NCBI GenBank assembly: GCA_002751075.1
Contig: NAOQ01000262.1
Span: 1-64,000, forward strand
Direction of reading: 5' to 3'
Source: Ichthyophonus hoferi
Taxonomy: Eukaryota > Opisthokonta > Ichthyosporea > Ichthyophonida > Ichthyophonidae
DNA length: 64,000 nucleotides
In this document: piece after piece, positions 1 to 12,439 of the stretch
Layout of the letters: every line of letters starts with the position of its first letter
How positions within the stretch are numbered: the first letter of the stretch is position 1
Notes under the pieces: model-generated
The model's input: the letters and a program-made list of their open reading frames with translations, nothing else
Databases searched by the model: none
Told to the model about the DNA's origin: nothing
Position numbers and translations under genes: made by a program

Positions 1-239
1 GGTATAAGGTAATACTCTAACCCTGAATGGCCTGACCTGCCCCACCCTACCCTTATTTAGCAAACTAATACAGGCTACCTACCCTACCTCTATGTACTAA
101 CCTGATCTAGCCAGCCATACCATAGTCTTCTATATCTACCGTCTCCCCCTAGTATGCTCTTCATAACATCAACCACTACCAGATCGTCTTATGGTGTTGC
201 ACTAGCAGTTCTTTGATATTCCATCAATCATCTCTCCAG

Positions 240-2799
240 ATATGAAGTCACGTGGCCTACAGCCAAATACGCGCTCCTATGAGATCTTAATGTGGGCTCA
301 TGGCACAGCAGGTGACCTGGCTGCCGTAGAGCGAGTGGCAGCCAATAATAGGGAACGATTAGGGGTAGGTGCGATGATGCCGATGGCACATTGGCAGAGA
401 TTAAATACTAGTTGATTATTGGTGGGTGCAGTAACGGGTAAACAATATTCCTGTATGGTTGGTTTGGTGCATAGATATGTAATAATATGATAGTATTTAT
501 GATAGTGGGTATGTATATATGTATGATAGTATTTATGATGGTAGGTATGTATATATGTATGATAGCATGTTTGATAGTATGTATGATAATATACCTGATA
601 GTATATATAATAATATATATAATAGTTATTATACATGGTAGTATGCATAATAGTATATATGATAATATATATGATAATATGTATAATAATATGTATGATA
701 GTATTTATATTAGTATGTATTTACGTGTATTATATGAATGCAGGATAATTGGAGAGAGTTAAAAATGGCTAGGTTAATTGATGAAGCATTTTTAAAGAAC
801 AAAGAGAAATACTAATAATTAGCATCAATTTTAATGGCAGGAAATTACAATTAATGGCTGGAATGCCCTGATCTTTGTCAACTCACGGAGATCATGTATT
901 GCTAGTGTGAGGGACACTATAAATAGAATGAAGGCGGCGGGTGTGTGCCCAAATATGGACACAGTCCATAGGTCAGTATATCCAGATAGGGTCCTTTAGG
1001 CTGATTGCATAACTATCTTCTACTTGTGTTTTCATTTGTTGTAAACATTTCATTGATTTCTAATAGGATGTCTTATTGGCCGACTATCATGATAATTTGT
1101 CTCTTCTCTATGCCTTACCAGAAAAGCACATGTATGAGCATAGATAGATTGATGAAACCAATAAGATTATATATGCCTAATATGGAATCCAAGACATGCA
1201 TCCACGTACAGACACCCATCTATATTTAGAACTTTGTAGGCGATAATCTATATATAAAACAGCTTTGCGTCATCTTGACGTATATGCTCCCTCCTGGCTG
1301 TTCTGTATCCTCCTCTTGCCGCTGCCCTTGTCCTTGGCCCCTCTACAGTCTGATTACCTTGGTAGATGCCAATACCCGGCTCTCCTCCAGGCACTACACC
1401 TCTATCCACAGTGAGGCCCCACCCCCAGACCAGATGTGTTCCTTGATAGATCTATTGCATAATTCTGGCTTGCCACCCAGTGAAAAGACATACACCATTT
1501 TATTCGCTGCCTATGGGAGACGGGGTGAGGCAAGCAGAGCCCAAAAGGTAGTAAGGATCATGAATATGAAAGGTAGGTGAGAGTGGGGTGTATAGGCATG
1601 TCTAGCCAGGTTGGTAAATACCAGTGTAGGCTTATATGTACATACATATGACCCCTATCACACTCTCCTGTTTACCCTTTATACGTTCTCTGCGGTCTCC
1701 TGGTCCGTGTTATAATATTCTCTTCTGCTCTATACAATAATACCACCCCTACCCTGTGTCCCCTGGTTACTAATCAAATATAATGCTAATAGAGACCATC
1801 TTCTCTTGTGGGGTGGCCCCATTGGTACTCCCAGACCTACACCGTGTTTATACAGACTTCTCTGTGATTCCTTTCTTCTTTTTTTACCTTACCTTGTTTA
1901 TCCCTCTCCCTGTCTCCCTAATGCACGGCCTCCTACCGCAGGCTTACCCCCAGGCCCACATATGATCCTCGCTATGATTAGCTTCTTTAGTGTGTGGGGA
2001 GAGGATGTAAAAGCTATGGGACTGATCGATGGGGTAGTGGCTAAGGTGGGCCTGTGTTATATAATATAGTAGTATAGGTTATTACTATTCTATGTCATAC
2101 CGGTCTTATGTTCTCTCTCTCTTCTCCTTTCCCTCTATATCCTTGGTGTGTATGTATGTCCCTCGTAGTGGAAGGAGTGATCTCTACTATACCGTGTACG
2201 GCACACTGCGGTAGGGTTACAGGCCTGGGGGCTCTAGGATAGTGGGCTGGGTCTTCCAGTGGATGGTATAGATATATCTTGATAGCTATAAGCATATAGA
2301 TGACTGCACATAGACAGGCTTGTATTGTTTTATAGTTATATATACATATGCATATTAATGTGTGCTAGTATGTTCTTTCTAACTCCCATATTTGTAATTT
2401 ATACTTCTTATCCCCTTCTCTACCCCCAGCAATACCACTCGATGACTGTCAACCAATGGTTTCTTCGTACAGCCATTCCTGCCATGTGTAGATTAAATCG
2501 ATTGGACCAGGCCATATCCCTGCTGCAGTCTGTGAATGTGAGATATACCTTGTGACATACCTTTTGCTATACCTTTTGCTATACCTTGAGATATACTTTG
2601 TGGACGATGAGCTAGTGGTACAGAGGGCCTGCATATGTAGATATGTATGGGGTATAGGTAGGGTCATTACTATGGACAATTAGATATACCTATTGGAATA
2701 TGCTTAGAAACATTACAGTCCGCCTGGCACTACAGATATAGGCGTAGAGGGATGGAGAGGGAATGGCACCTGTACATTGCTGCCTTGGGTGACTACGGG

Positions 2800-2838
<39 letters not shown>

Positions 2839-5791
2839 GTGTAAGTTTACATGTGTGGCTGGCAAAGGTGGCCTAGGTGATAATGGGTGGCAATTGGGAG
2901 AATAGAGTTTATTTTATTGGATATTTCAAAACATTGTGCCGATGTAATTGTTTGCATGTGGGATGGATGCTACACACCGCTGTGATAGTTTAGAAGGGGC
3001 ATGTGATATTGACCTAGTATGATCGGTCGAGGTGGATTGATAAATTTACTCACACAATGATTGGATGTGGTGTAGTATATAGTATGGATCCAATCTATGA
3101 TATGATAGACCAATGGTAACACAGGCAGAGAGTACTAATGAGCATAGGCCATGGCAGGGTACTAATAGTACAATGGACTTTGTGTGACATACAACCAATA
3201 TTGGTGTAGGGTTGATAAGACAGGAATTGAAATAAGCAGTTCTATATGAATATTTATATCCTATATGCGCATTAATAAATAAAAATTCCATAATCTAGGA
3301 GCCCTCCCATGGTTTGCTCGTTCCTACTGAGATTTACAGAGTGAGTAATTTTGATTGGCTTTGGGCTGCTCTTTCCCAGAAGTTTCACCTGCCCCCATAA
3401 ACTTCTTCTATGATGATCTGGCCACACCCTGGACATATATATATATCCCTATTAGACTATCTCTACCACCACCTCTGTTCTCTTTCCTCTGCCCCTTATC
3501 CTATCCCTGTTTAGCCTTCTCCTTTTACCCCTGAATGTTACACCTGCGTACCCAATTGGGTTGATAGGTGGTGGGTGATGGTAGATGATAGGGCCTACTC
3601 GTAATACCTGTTTGCCAATAATTGGTCTAACACGCTATTGGACCCCCTCCATAGCCCCTTATTGTAGCCTGTGGCAAAGAGGGAAACTTGGACAGGGCTG
3701 TGACTATGCTGTCTATGCTAAGGTCTGCCTGGGTGAGTACATTACCTCCCTCCTGCTAGAGGCCTGTCCTAACCCTTCCCCTGCTCGCCTTCCTTGTATA
3801 TTTTCTACTCTCTATCCATGTCCTCTTTACTAATATTTGTTTTGCATTGGTTACCTTATTTACCTTACTCCACTAACAGACCTATCCAGAGGGCTCCTTG
3901 TTTCTTTATGTATTTATAACAGCATCTTCACCCCCCCTCTCATATTATTGGTCTTCTCTTTAACCAGTGCCTATTGTGATTGAGGCCAGTGCTCGCCTTC
4001 TTACTAGGGGCCTGTTATACGTAGTTTAGATCTTAGTCATGGAAACTATAATACACACTTATGCACCGACATTCCTATCTACCCTCACTGTAAACATATA
4101 CACCTCCATGCATACTGCTCCACCGCTCTACATCTACAGGTAAAACAGCAAGATGGGGCTATGGGCGCCTCTATGATTGGAAAGGAAAACCTTGAGGATT
4201 GCCTAGACGATGTAAAATCAGGTATGACTGACTGGTGTTTACTGTGCCGGATTATTATTGGCTTAGTTCTGTTGTCAAAGCTTTTTAGAACCATGTATGC
4301 AACTGTAGGAACGCCTGTCCAGTTTTTGTTGTATTATCTCTATTGGGGTATACCTTATAGGCCCTGAAGGTAGCTGGTCCTTTGGCTATCCATCTATAGT
4401 GGGCTGACCTGGCCTACTATATGCATGGCTGTATCTCTCTGTAGACATAGAAGGAGAGTGAGGTAATGATGGTTCCCATGACAACAGGCCAACACTGTCA
4501 CACTATGCTCTGATTGGCCTTCCCCTAACCTCCAATCATCCCTAAACAGATACTGCCCCCTTGGCCCAGACTCACCCCTATGACGTAGACTCCCTCCATG
4601 CTCGGGGATCTGACTCACTAGAGGGCGATTCTATTGCATTATGGAATGACCCAGTGCACATCAAACCAATCAGCAAGCATCATGATCCCCTAGGCATCAT
4701 CCAGAAGTGGTCCTCCTTCGATCCTTTCCTGGTGGTAGCAACTGGTTTCCTGTTGGGTCAGACCGAGGTGACAGGCTGCGAAGCCGGCAATCTCTTCAAT
4801 ACATTAACATCTATCATTGGATCCCTGGAGAGATTGGAGAGCCTATCTAATATCAAGACCAATAAGAAAAGAGATGTTAGTGAACACAGAGAGCTACCTT
4901 CCTTTGATCCCTCTCAGAGTAGTAGCGGTTCCAACCAATGCAATGTCAACAATAGAAATGCATCCAATAGCCAACCTGCTATGGATAATACATCCAACTG
5001 TGGAACAGAAATGAGCAATGAAACCACGGCCCACCCTAACAGAATATCCTCGCCCAGCCAGTCTGGCCTACATACTGCAACTGACTCTCGCATAGCCCGT
5101 GTGGCTGCAGTAGTCACCCACGAGTTAATGGCCCGCCAGAGACCAGATCTGGTGGTGGGACTACTAGATGCGATGGTTGGGCAGGGTCAGGGGGAGAAAT
5201 GGGTTAGGGTCCGTAGAGAAATGCTGGCTATTATGGCAAAGGTGGTGGCTGCCACCATGGACCCCATTGAATGTCACCAGTTTTATAATACCTTGGTCAC
5301 CAGAGGTCAGTACTGCTGTGGTTTGGGTTGATGTAGCATCTTGTTTGTTATCCCGCTTATCACACATCTCATCTCCCTATCTATCGGTGTACTATAGTCA
5401 TGGTTTTGGGCCCCTGCCCATGCCGGTTTCTTTTCCACGTGTTAGGGTTGGTGGCTGAGTCTATGGAAGGGGAGTACGACATGTGAGGTAGAGGGTGTTG
5501 TTGTGTATTGCTAACTAGTTATGCTTGTATGTGTATATGGATATTGCCCGAGAGATAGCCCCTAATAATCCCTGGTTTTTTTTAAAAAAATATAACATGA
5601 AATTTTGGTCGGATCATACCCCCACTGACATCATATCCTGTTATATATTATATATAGGCACACTGGGACGCCATGGGAAAGATGGTGAGTTGTTCAGGAG
5701 GAACATGGACTATGTCTTCAAGGTCTGTGGGGTCAAATCCACACCTCCAAGACAGAAAAACAATCTAACGTATCACCCGGCGGATGAATAG
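240..5791 (+). CDS. Pentatricopeptide repeat (PPR) protein, 5' end outside the window
   Basis: Exons read by splice sites: 240-364, 841-971, 1349-1572, 1942-2045, 2430-2537 (donor uncertain), 3655-3732, 4140-4221, 4550-5305 and 5658-5791 (stop). A further exon near 3379-3436 is possible. Typical helical PPR units are visible: 'MKSRGLQPNTRSYEILMWAH' in the first exon, 'NRMKAAGVCPNMDTVHR' in the second, 'GLPPSEKTYTILFAAYGRRG' in the third and 'ACGKEGNLDRAVTMLSMLRS' in the sixth. PPR proteins bind single-stranded RNA in a sequence-specific way, usually in mitochondria, for processing or translation of organellar transcripts; that role is inferred from the family. The long exon 4550-5305 carries a non-PPR region with a Ser/Asn-rich stretch, then helices. 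The first visible exon opens at an acceptor (phase 1), so the start codon and any targeting peptide lie upstream. I cannot name an orthologue. Confidence 0.8.
484..760. repeat. Imperfect ATGTATGATAGT-type microsatellite
   Basis: Degenerate tandem repeats of tatgatagtat / tatgtatgata lie in the first visible intron of the PPR gene. They leave long open frames of Tyr/Met/Ile-rich peptide on both strands, which are artefacts. Confidence 0.75.
2799..2838. repeat. (CA)n(TA)n microsatellite
   Basis: About nine CA units run directly into about ten TA units. It lies in an intron of the PPR gene. Confidence 0.9.
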
Positions 5792-7614
5792 CATCCCTTG
5801 AGTGGTGTGCATCAGGATGCTATCGGCATGTACTGCAACACATATATATATATATATATATATATTCATTTCGTAGTATACACATACATTTGTACTTTGA
5901 CATAAGCACCCAATCAATTGCCCCTACGTTCATACAATTTCACTTGCGTTTTTTTTACTACTAATTAGGATTGGTAACATGTATAATATTTTAGTCTATT
6001 GGCATGGTTAGCGTATCATTTTTGTAGGCGGCCTTGGGTAGGCCAGGTCACCCATACAATGATTTACGCGGCATGGTACCTTTGACCTCCCCCTCAGCTA
6101 TTTATTGTTGTCCATGTGACTCCCAATGTAATTCTATACACTAATATAAGTTTTAAATAATGGCTCCTCCTCGAAAGGGCTCCTAGCAATCCATCTCTCC
6201 ATCATTATTATGGCCGCATAGTCTCATAATTACTGTTTGGAATCGGCTTTTGGCTACTTGAATGGTTATAAAAGTATATAAGCTTAAAAACTCTATTGAA
6301 CCATTACATTTCATATGGTCTCAATAGAGCCCCATTGTATTGGAGTGTAATAATAAGGCCATATAAAAGATATCACAATAATACAAGCTTGAGTCCTTCT
6401 TTATGTTCATCCAGGAAAACAATATTAGGCTATAATGTAAAAACTGTAAATTTGTACATGTAGTCAATAAGAAATCATTGGTATTGATAATAAAAAATGG
6501 AATTAGTTATTTAATTCCTGGCGTGCCAATAATACAAGTACGCATATGAGAATATACTACTGTGTTCCACTGAATGAAACACATGGCTATGGTTTGGGTT
6601 TGTGGCCTAAACAGTGAACAGTAACTTGAAATAATGAGTGCTGGTTCAACACAAGATGGGCAGGGTGACTGACTATCCAATAGACTGTAAAGGATTAATT
6701 AGCACCAATCTGAAACCAGAACAATTAAAACCCCTCATTATGTTTCAAGTGAAATATAATATACAGAGCTACTACCTCGACTACACAATCTTATTAATGT
6801 ATTACAACTCATGTAGATTTTCCAAGCTTGGCTAGGTGCATTTGTTACGCATTATAAAGTAATTTGCATCTGGCAGTGAGTGTATAAGTAATTGCCATTA
6901 AACTATTAATGCTATTGGCATCTTAGAAAAACAAACCAGTGTGTAAGACCTCACAATAAAGTATTGCAGTACATATATCCTACTATGCTGGCCGTATATT
7001 ATCATGGGTTTGCTTATGTCTCTCTTCAAAACAACAGTCAGGGCACAACAGATTCTTATTTATGAACTCTTGTTTTTGTGAAAAAGTTTGGTTTTGCACG
7101 AGGGTTATAGAGAATTTAGACTAGTTAGTAATAATATTTATCATTCTGCCAAGAGAAGAAAAAGAAGTGTACAGACAGCTTAACATTGTTTGGATATTTC
7201 AGCAGTGCATTTTATAGAAATCAACGATGAGACTGCTTCCAGCTAGCGGAGTATTTAAAAAGATTATAGATTTTAATTTCTATTGTAATTGCTCATAAGT
7301 GAGTGCAGCAGCAAAATGTACCGCAGAAACTATGAAAGCTGTTTTTTTAGGGAATTAAATATATCAATGTTTCTAACATGAGATAATGTCATATATAATA
7401 GCTCTGTAAAGAAACGTTACCACAGTTGTTAGTACCTTCCTGGTGATTAAATATAATGCATAACACCTGTTAAGGTGAATATGCAACTTGTTTCCTCAGT
7501 GTATTGGTGTCAACCTATAGCTTACAGAATGGTTGCTTGGTGAGGAAAGCTTTTCGTAATACAAATCATTGATGTAGTTGAAGCCTAAGACCATCAAGAA
7601 TTCCTCCTGATAAT
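5792..7614. other. Intergenic region between convergent genes
   Basis: This holds the 3' flanks of the PPR gene (+) and the unknown gene (-). A (TA)n run sits at about 5842-5865. The rest is AT-rich with short unsupported open frames. I see no gene. Confidence 0.6.
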
Positions 7615-10600
7615 TTAATAGACCGGTAAGTTACCACTGGTAGGATCGAGGCAAGCCATGTCTTCCGACCCGCCATCCTTCGTGGACTCAATAGAATATT
7701 TTTTGGGCACCTTAGCAGTGAGGAAAGCTTTAGCTTTCAAGAACGCACCTTTTTTGGAGGTCCCGCTATCAGTATTAAAATTGGAATTGTCATGTACGTC
7801 ATACCTATCCAGGTTTGAGTCATGGGAAAGACCCTCATCCTGGTAGCTGTTGGGCTGGTTGATAGTGTTCTTTGGAAGGTCATTCACATACTGGGGAAAT
7901 TCTGGTTGCCATGTAGCCTTATCTTCGTTGATGGTGTTCGTTGGAAGGTCATTCACATGCTGGGGAAATTCTGGTTGCCACGTAGCCTTATCCTCGTTGA
8001 TGGTGCTCTTTGGAGGGTCATTCGCATACGGGGGAAATTCTGGTTGCCATGTAGCTTTATCCTCACTACTAGACAAGTTCGATTGGACGTTTTGTCTGTT
8101 GAAATCCTGGTTATTATTGTTGGGGAAATGGAGTTTCTCTTCCATTTCCAAGGTCAGATTTCCAACATCAGATGACTTTGATGCTCTGGGCCAGGCTGTC
8201 TTTTTCTCGTCTTCATAGTGGTTGGAGTTGTAGCCATACATGGGCGGGTGTGCCTTATCTTCTACTATAGCATTACTTGTGGCAGAATGGTGTTCGTGTT
8301 CCCCTCTGGACCCATTAGAATTCCATGTGTCCGAGTCTACCTCTTCATCGCTGTATGGAGTGTCAAATACACCTGCAACATGTGATTGTTTCGATGATGT
8401 ACTAGCATAAGCGCCTAGGCTCCCACCAGCCTTGCCAGTGTTGTTTCGCCTTAGCTTGCTAAGGCAAGAGCCAAGACTCTTACTAATACGCCGACTACCG
8501 GAATTACTACTAATGGGAACACTGGCTTTATTCTTGGGACAAAGGGAAGGATCATCATTGTTGTCATTAAAATCGTCATTCGGCGAATACATTCCGTTGG
8601 GAGTTGAGGTTGCAATATAATCCAAGGGCTTACCGCTGGATTTACGAATCTTAAAGAAACTACCTCTGTTATTGGGACGAGTCGCCTTACCGCTCGAGTT
8701 ACTATCCCCATCTAGGTCACATAGTAGCCCCGAATCATGAGATGAACGGCTTGCAGAATAAAACCCGCTGGTAGAGGACTCTTTGTCCACGTCAACCCAG
8801 AAATTGGCGGAGGAGGGGGAAGGATATACATGGTCTGGCTCCCCTTCTCCCTCAGGGTGCTGGCTGTGCGGTGTGATCTGAGACTCGTAGGAAAACCCAT
8901 CATCGCCTTGCATAGGCTCCTGATGGCTACCAAGGTCTTCACCACTCTCAGAGAAAAGAGAGTTATGTGGCCTGCCTCTAGGGCTTATACGAAAGAATGG
9001 ATTAAAGCCACTTGTCCGGGTGCCTGTATTGTTTTTCTTGGACGGGGCACATAGTTTCTGGTCATCTGTGGTACAAGTTATGCATTAGATTATCTAGAGG
9101 GTGTCCATTGGGATTTGGCATACAACGTTTTAGCTTGCTTTCTTGCAGGGCTTGAGCCATAAGGTAGGCTTAGGACTAGGCTGTAATGCTATTGGCTATA
9201 TAGAGGCCTATGGTTGCAACATAATTGGTGACTTGCTATTGAGGTCATTAGCATAATCTCCTTTTATAGCACATAGTACATATAGAGAGTAAATATCAAA
9301 ACAAGAGAAATTTGCAATGTGGTTGTTATTGGGAGATACTGCAGGTCAGACTGGGGCCTGTGGCCTAGTAACACACCTCAAGCAAGCAATGGGTTATATC
9401 GACAATCATTCCTGTATATTACCCTCTACCTCTCTCTAGCTTTAGTGCCACATAACAACGACCTAATAACATAGAATACCCCCAATGCCATGTGTATATA
9501 TTATATGCTTATATGATTGGTGCATATTACAGTGCCCATCTTATATACCTATATTATTGGTGCATATTACAGTGCCCATCTGATATACCTATATGATTGG
9601 TGCATATTACAGTGCCCATCTGATATACCTATATGATTGGTGCATATTACAGTGCCCATCTTATATACCTATATGATTGGTGCATATTACAGTGCCTATC
9701 TTATATACCTATATGATTAGTGCATATTAGAGTGCATATGAGTGATCTCACCTATGCCAGTCAATTGGCCATCTATTTTAGAGAATCCATCCCGATTCGT
9801 CCTTACAGAAATCTCACCCTGGCCCGCATTGGCTGACGGGTTGAGATGTTTCATATTACTTGTACCATTATGGGAGGTGCTATCTGTAATGCCACCTTTG
9901 TGGTTAGGCAAAACAACAAGAAATACGTAAGAGTCTTGTATATAGGCCATGTATGTAGGCCACTAAGGGGACCACTAGACAGGTAGAATGGTTTTCATGT
10001 TATACTGAGGTCAGCTCTACCCTAGAGAGAGGCCTGCAGGTCAAGGTATGCACAATAACCAGATAACTTGGAGTTGGTGGATGTAGGAAGGGGAGCTAGA
10101 TGTCTACGTTTAAGTGTATGATTGATTACACCAAATGCTGGCTGGATATACGACTATACATTCTAGGGGTAGCCCTGAATAACTCAGAATCGCTAGAATG
10201 AATAAGCATGAAGATACTAATGTATGTTTGTGAACCACTACCACCTGGAAAAAAAATACACTAGCCAATTAACAGAGTGTGTTTGAGGCACAATGTAATG
10301 ATATATGATGCGGGACGGTGAGACAAGTAGCATAACTGTCCTGCAGACCACAGCCTATACTATACCTTATACTATATACCCTATATACTCTAACATACTA
10401 CACAGGACGACATTCCTACAGAACAGAGAGAAAGCAACAGGCCAGCCTACCAGTATTGTCATCATCACTCCCATCATTCAAGCAGGTCAACTCCTCCATC
10501 CCCCTGCCTCCCCTGGCCTTACGTGGAAGGGACGCCAGGGCACACTCAAGCAGAACCTTGCGTTTACTCATTTTTCGCGTCATTTTACCAGAGTTGGCAG

Positions 10601-12439
10601 CCTCTATAAAGAATAATGTTGGTATGTGACAGAAATAAACCAAGGAAGTGCCATTGTATGGTTGCATATAATATATATATATATATATATATCTATATGG
10701 AATCACAACACTTCTCATAGGACCGTGTGGTATGTACAGGCTAGTGGTAGTAGATGTTTAAATGGTAAAGCAAGGTATAATTGTTAGAAGAGTAGAGAGA
10801 AATAACGAGACAAATAAAGGAAGAATAGGAGGAGAGGGGGAGCAGAGAAAACGAGAAAATCAGCATTAAAGGAACTGTAGGTGGTAGGTGTGCAGACCTG
10901 GGCCTCTCTATCACAGAATAGAACCTACATACACCTAGGATGGTCATATAGCCCCCGCTTCTATGGTATAGACTCTAATGTTCAGTGGCCTAACTATTAA
11001 ATGTGGTTTACCATCAGAAGGTTGGAGTGTTAGACATACACTATCTATACTCTGGTCCCTATCTACATACACACACTGTCATCTCTCCCTCTCCTACCTG
11101 AACTACCTCCTCTACAATATCCAGTCATCCCAGCACCCTTATCCAATCACAGCCTGACCTTGTGTGAATATAACGTCTGTTTCTTCAATTCCCGGCCTGC
11201 CGTTGCTTACTAAGACATGGCCCCTGTAGTCATCTTCCTCGGAATCAACATTCTCCAACATCTGCCCTGGTTTCTTTCGTCTCTAGAAATACAATTTAAG
11301 ATATGGGTTGGAAGATACACTCATGGTTACTGGAAGAAAGATCTGTATATATGTATGAATCACAAACCTGATATCATATACATGAATAAGTGTGCGTGTC
11401 AAATGTGGATTTGTGCAATATCTTATCAGGACTCCAAACAGAGAGAACAAATAAAACATGTTGAAATAATAATAAAAGAAGTTAATAAAAAGATGACATA
11501 ACAGGTAGGGTAGTCCAAAAACAGTAATCTTCAAAACACTTATCCGATTGTGAAACCAACAAGGCTTAGGCCTATGACATAAAATAAATTTATACAACAA
11601 ATGACAAGTAATGATTGATCTCTCACTCTCCCCCGCTTCTCGAATACTCCTTCCTCTACTCTCATGTGGAATAGGTCTAGTAACATACCGGTAACATAAT
11701 GCCCCAAGTTTTCTTAGAGCCTAAATGATCAAAAACAACGTCCAAATGTTGTCCACGTCCTTTAAGATCCAAGTTTGGGCCCTCAATAAATTCTGGAATA
11801 GAATCAGAACTTCGCGGGCAACTTATCAAATCCCCTAGAGGAGTGATAAGGCTTTAATGTAAATTGGCTGCCAAGGATGAAAACATTGTTCTTGTTGTAG
11901 GCCAACTATAGTAATAGTAAGGTATTTTTCGATCGATAAAATAAAAACATAGCCAAGACCCAAAAAATCTTCTTGTCTTTCTGCTCTTCTCTCACTTTGT
12001 AAGGTGCATGTTTTCTCCTATCATATTAAATCCAACTTGTACATTATGTTTTTTTCATCCTCACTCACAGAGCCTAAGAGTCCCAAGACAACTTTAAAGC
12101 CAAGCCAAGCCGTACAGGCTATGGAGTTAAGATAACTTCACTATTAGAAAACGCATTACAAGATGAGAAAGTAACTCAAAAAGATATGATAAAAAGTACG
12201 GCCTTAAAAATTAGGTCCATAAATTAAAGAAAGAATTGCAGACAGGTATGTATAGGACAAGGCTAAGGTTTACGGGAAGAAAAACATACCACCGTATATA
12301 GGGGTCGTACTCAGGTTGGACACAGAGCGACGAGTCTTTTCGGGTGGTGGTAAATTATCAAAGCAAGGGTGGGTCTTTTCTCCCGATTCTACTATTTGGC
12401 TGCTCATGAAGGCGGGTACCCTCGTATGTTTCATGCGAT
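7615..12439 (-). CDS. Unrecognised low-complexity protein with three 23-residue tandem repeats
   Basis: Minus-strand exons: 12439-12290, 11851-11689, 11282-11211, 10601-10451, 9895-9752 and 9065-7615 (stop at 7615). The last four join in perfect phase; the joins among the first three are not settled. A possible upstream 41-nt first exon, starting ATG at 12825 with donor gtaagt at 12784, ends in the wrong phase for direct joining, so the start is open. The last exon alone encodes about 480 residues rich in Ser, Asn, Asp and Pro, with basic patches ('RRISKSLGSCLSKLRRNN'). Near residue 320 of that exon there are three head-to-tail copies of a unit beginning 'EDKATWQPEFP'. I see no membrane segment or known domain. 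The composition suggests a disordered scaffold or regulatory protein, but I assign no function. An exon near 11750 ('SLGSKKTWGIMLP'-like end) is more ordered and may carry the only folded part. Confidence 0.65.
7857..8067 (-). repeat. Coding tandem repeat, 69-bp unit, three copies
   Basis: Three copies of a 69-bp in-frame unit lie in the last exon of the unknown gene. Each encodes a 23-residue segment starting EDKATWQPEFP and ending in a T-I-N tripeptide. The copies differ by a few substitutions (QYVND, QHVND, PYAND). Confidence 0.9.
9501..9740. repeat. 40-bp minisatellite, about 5.5 copies, intronic
   Basis: The unit reads tgcatattacagtgcccatc followed by ttatatacctatatgattgg, repeating at exactly 40-bp spacing from 9521 (9521, 9561, 9601, 9641, 9681 and partial 9721). 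A decayed half unit precedes it. It sits just downstream of the donor of the 9895-9752 exon, inside the intron 9751-9066. Each unit carries a gattgg (inverted CCAAT) core. Confidence 0.95.
10668..10693. repeat. (TA)n microsatellite
   Basis: A run of about twelve TA units in an intron of the unknown minus-strand gene. Confidence 0.9.

Noticed and set aside
298-762. Tyr-rich (-) and Ile/Met-rich (+) open frames at the left end
   Set aside because: They come from the ATGTATGATAGT microsatellite and overlap a PPR exon on the other strand.
7658-8620. Plus-strand open frames with repeated GNSGCHVALSS-like peptide
   Set aside because: They are antisense shadows of the coding repeat in the minus-strand unknown gene, which has matching splice phases.
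9501-9740. Possible CRISPR-like array
   Set aside because: The repeats are head-to-tail without spacers and lie in a eukaryotic intron.
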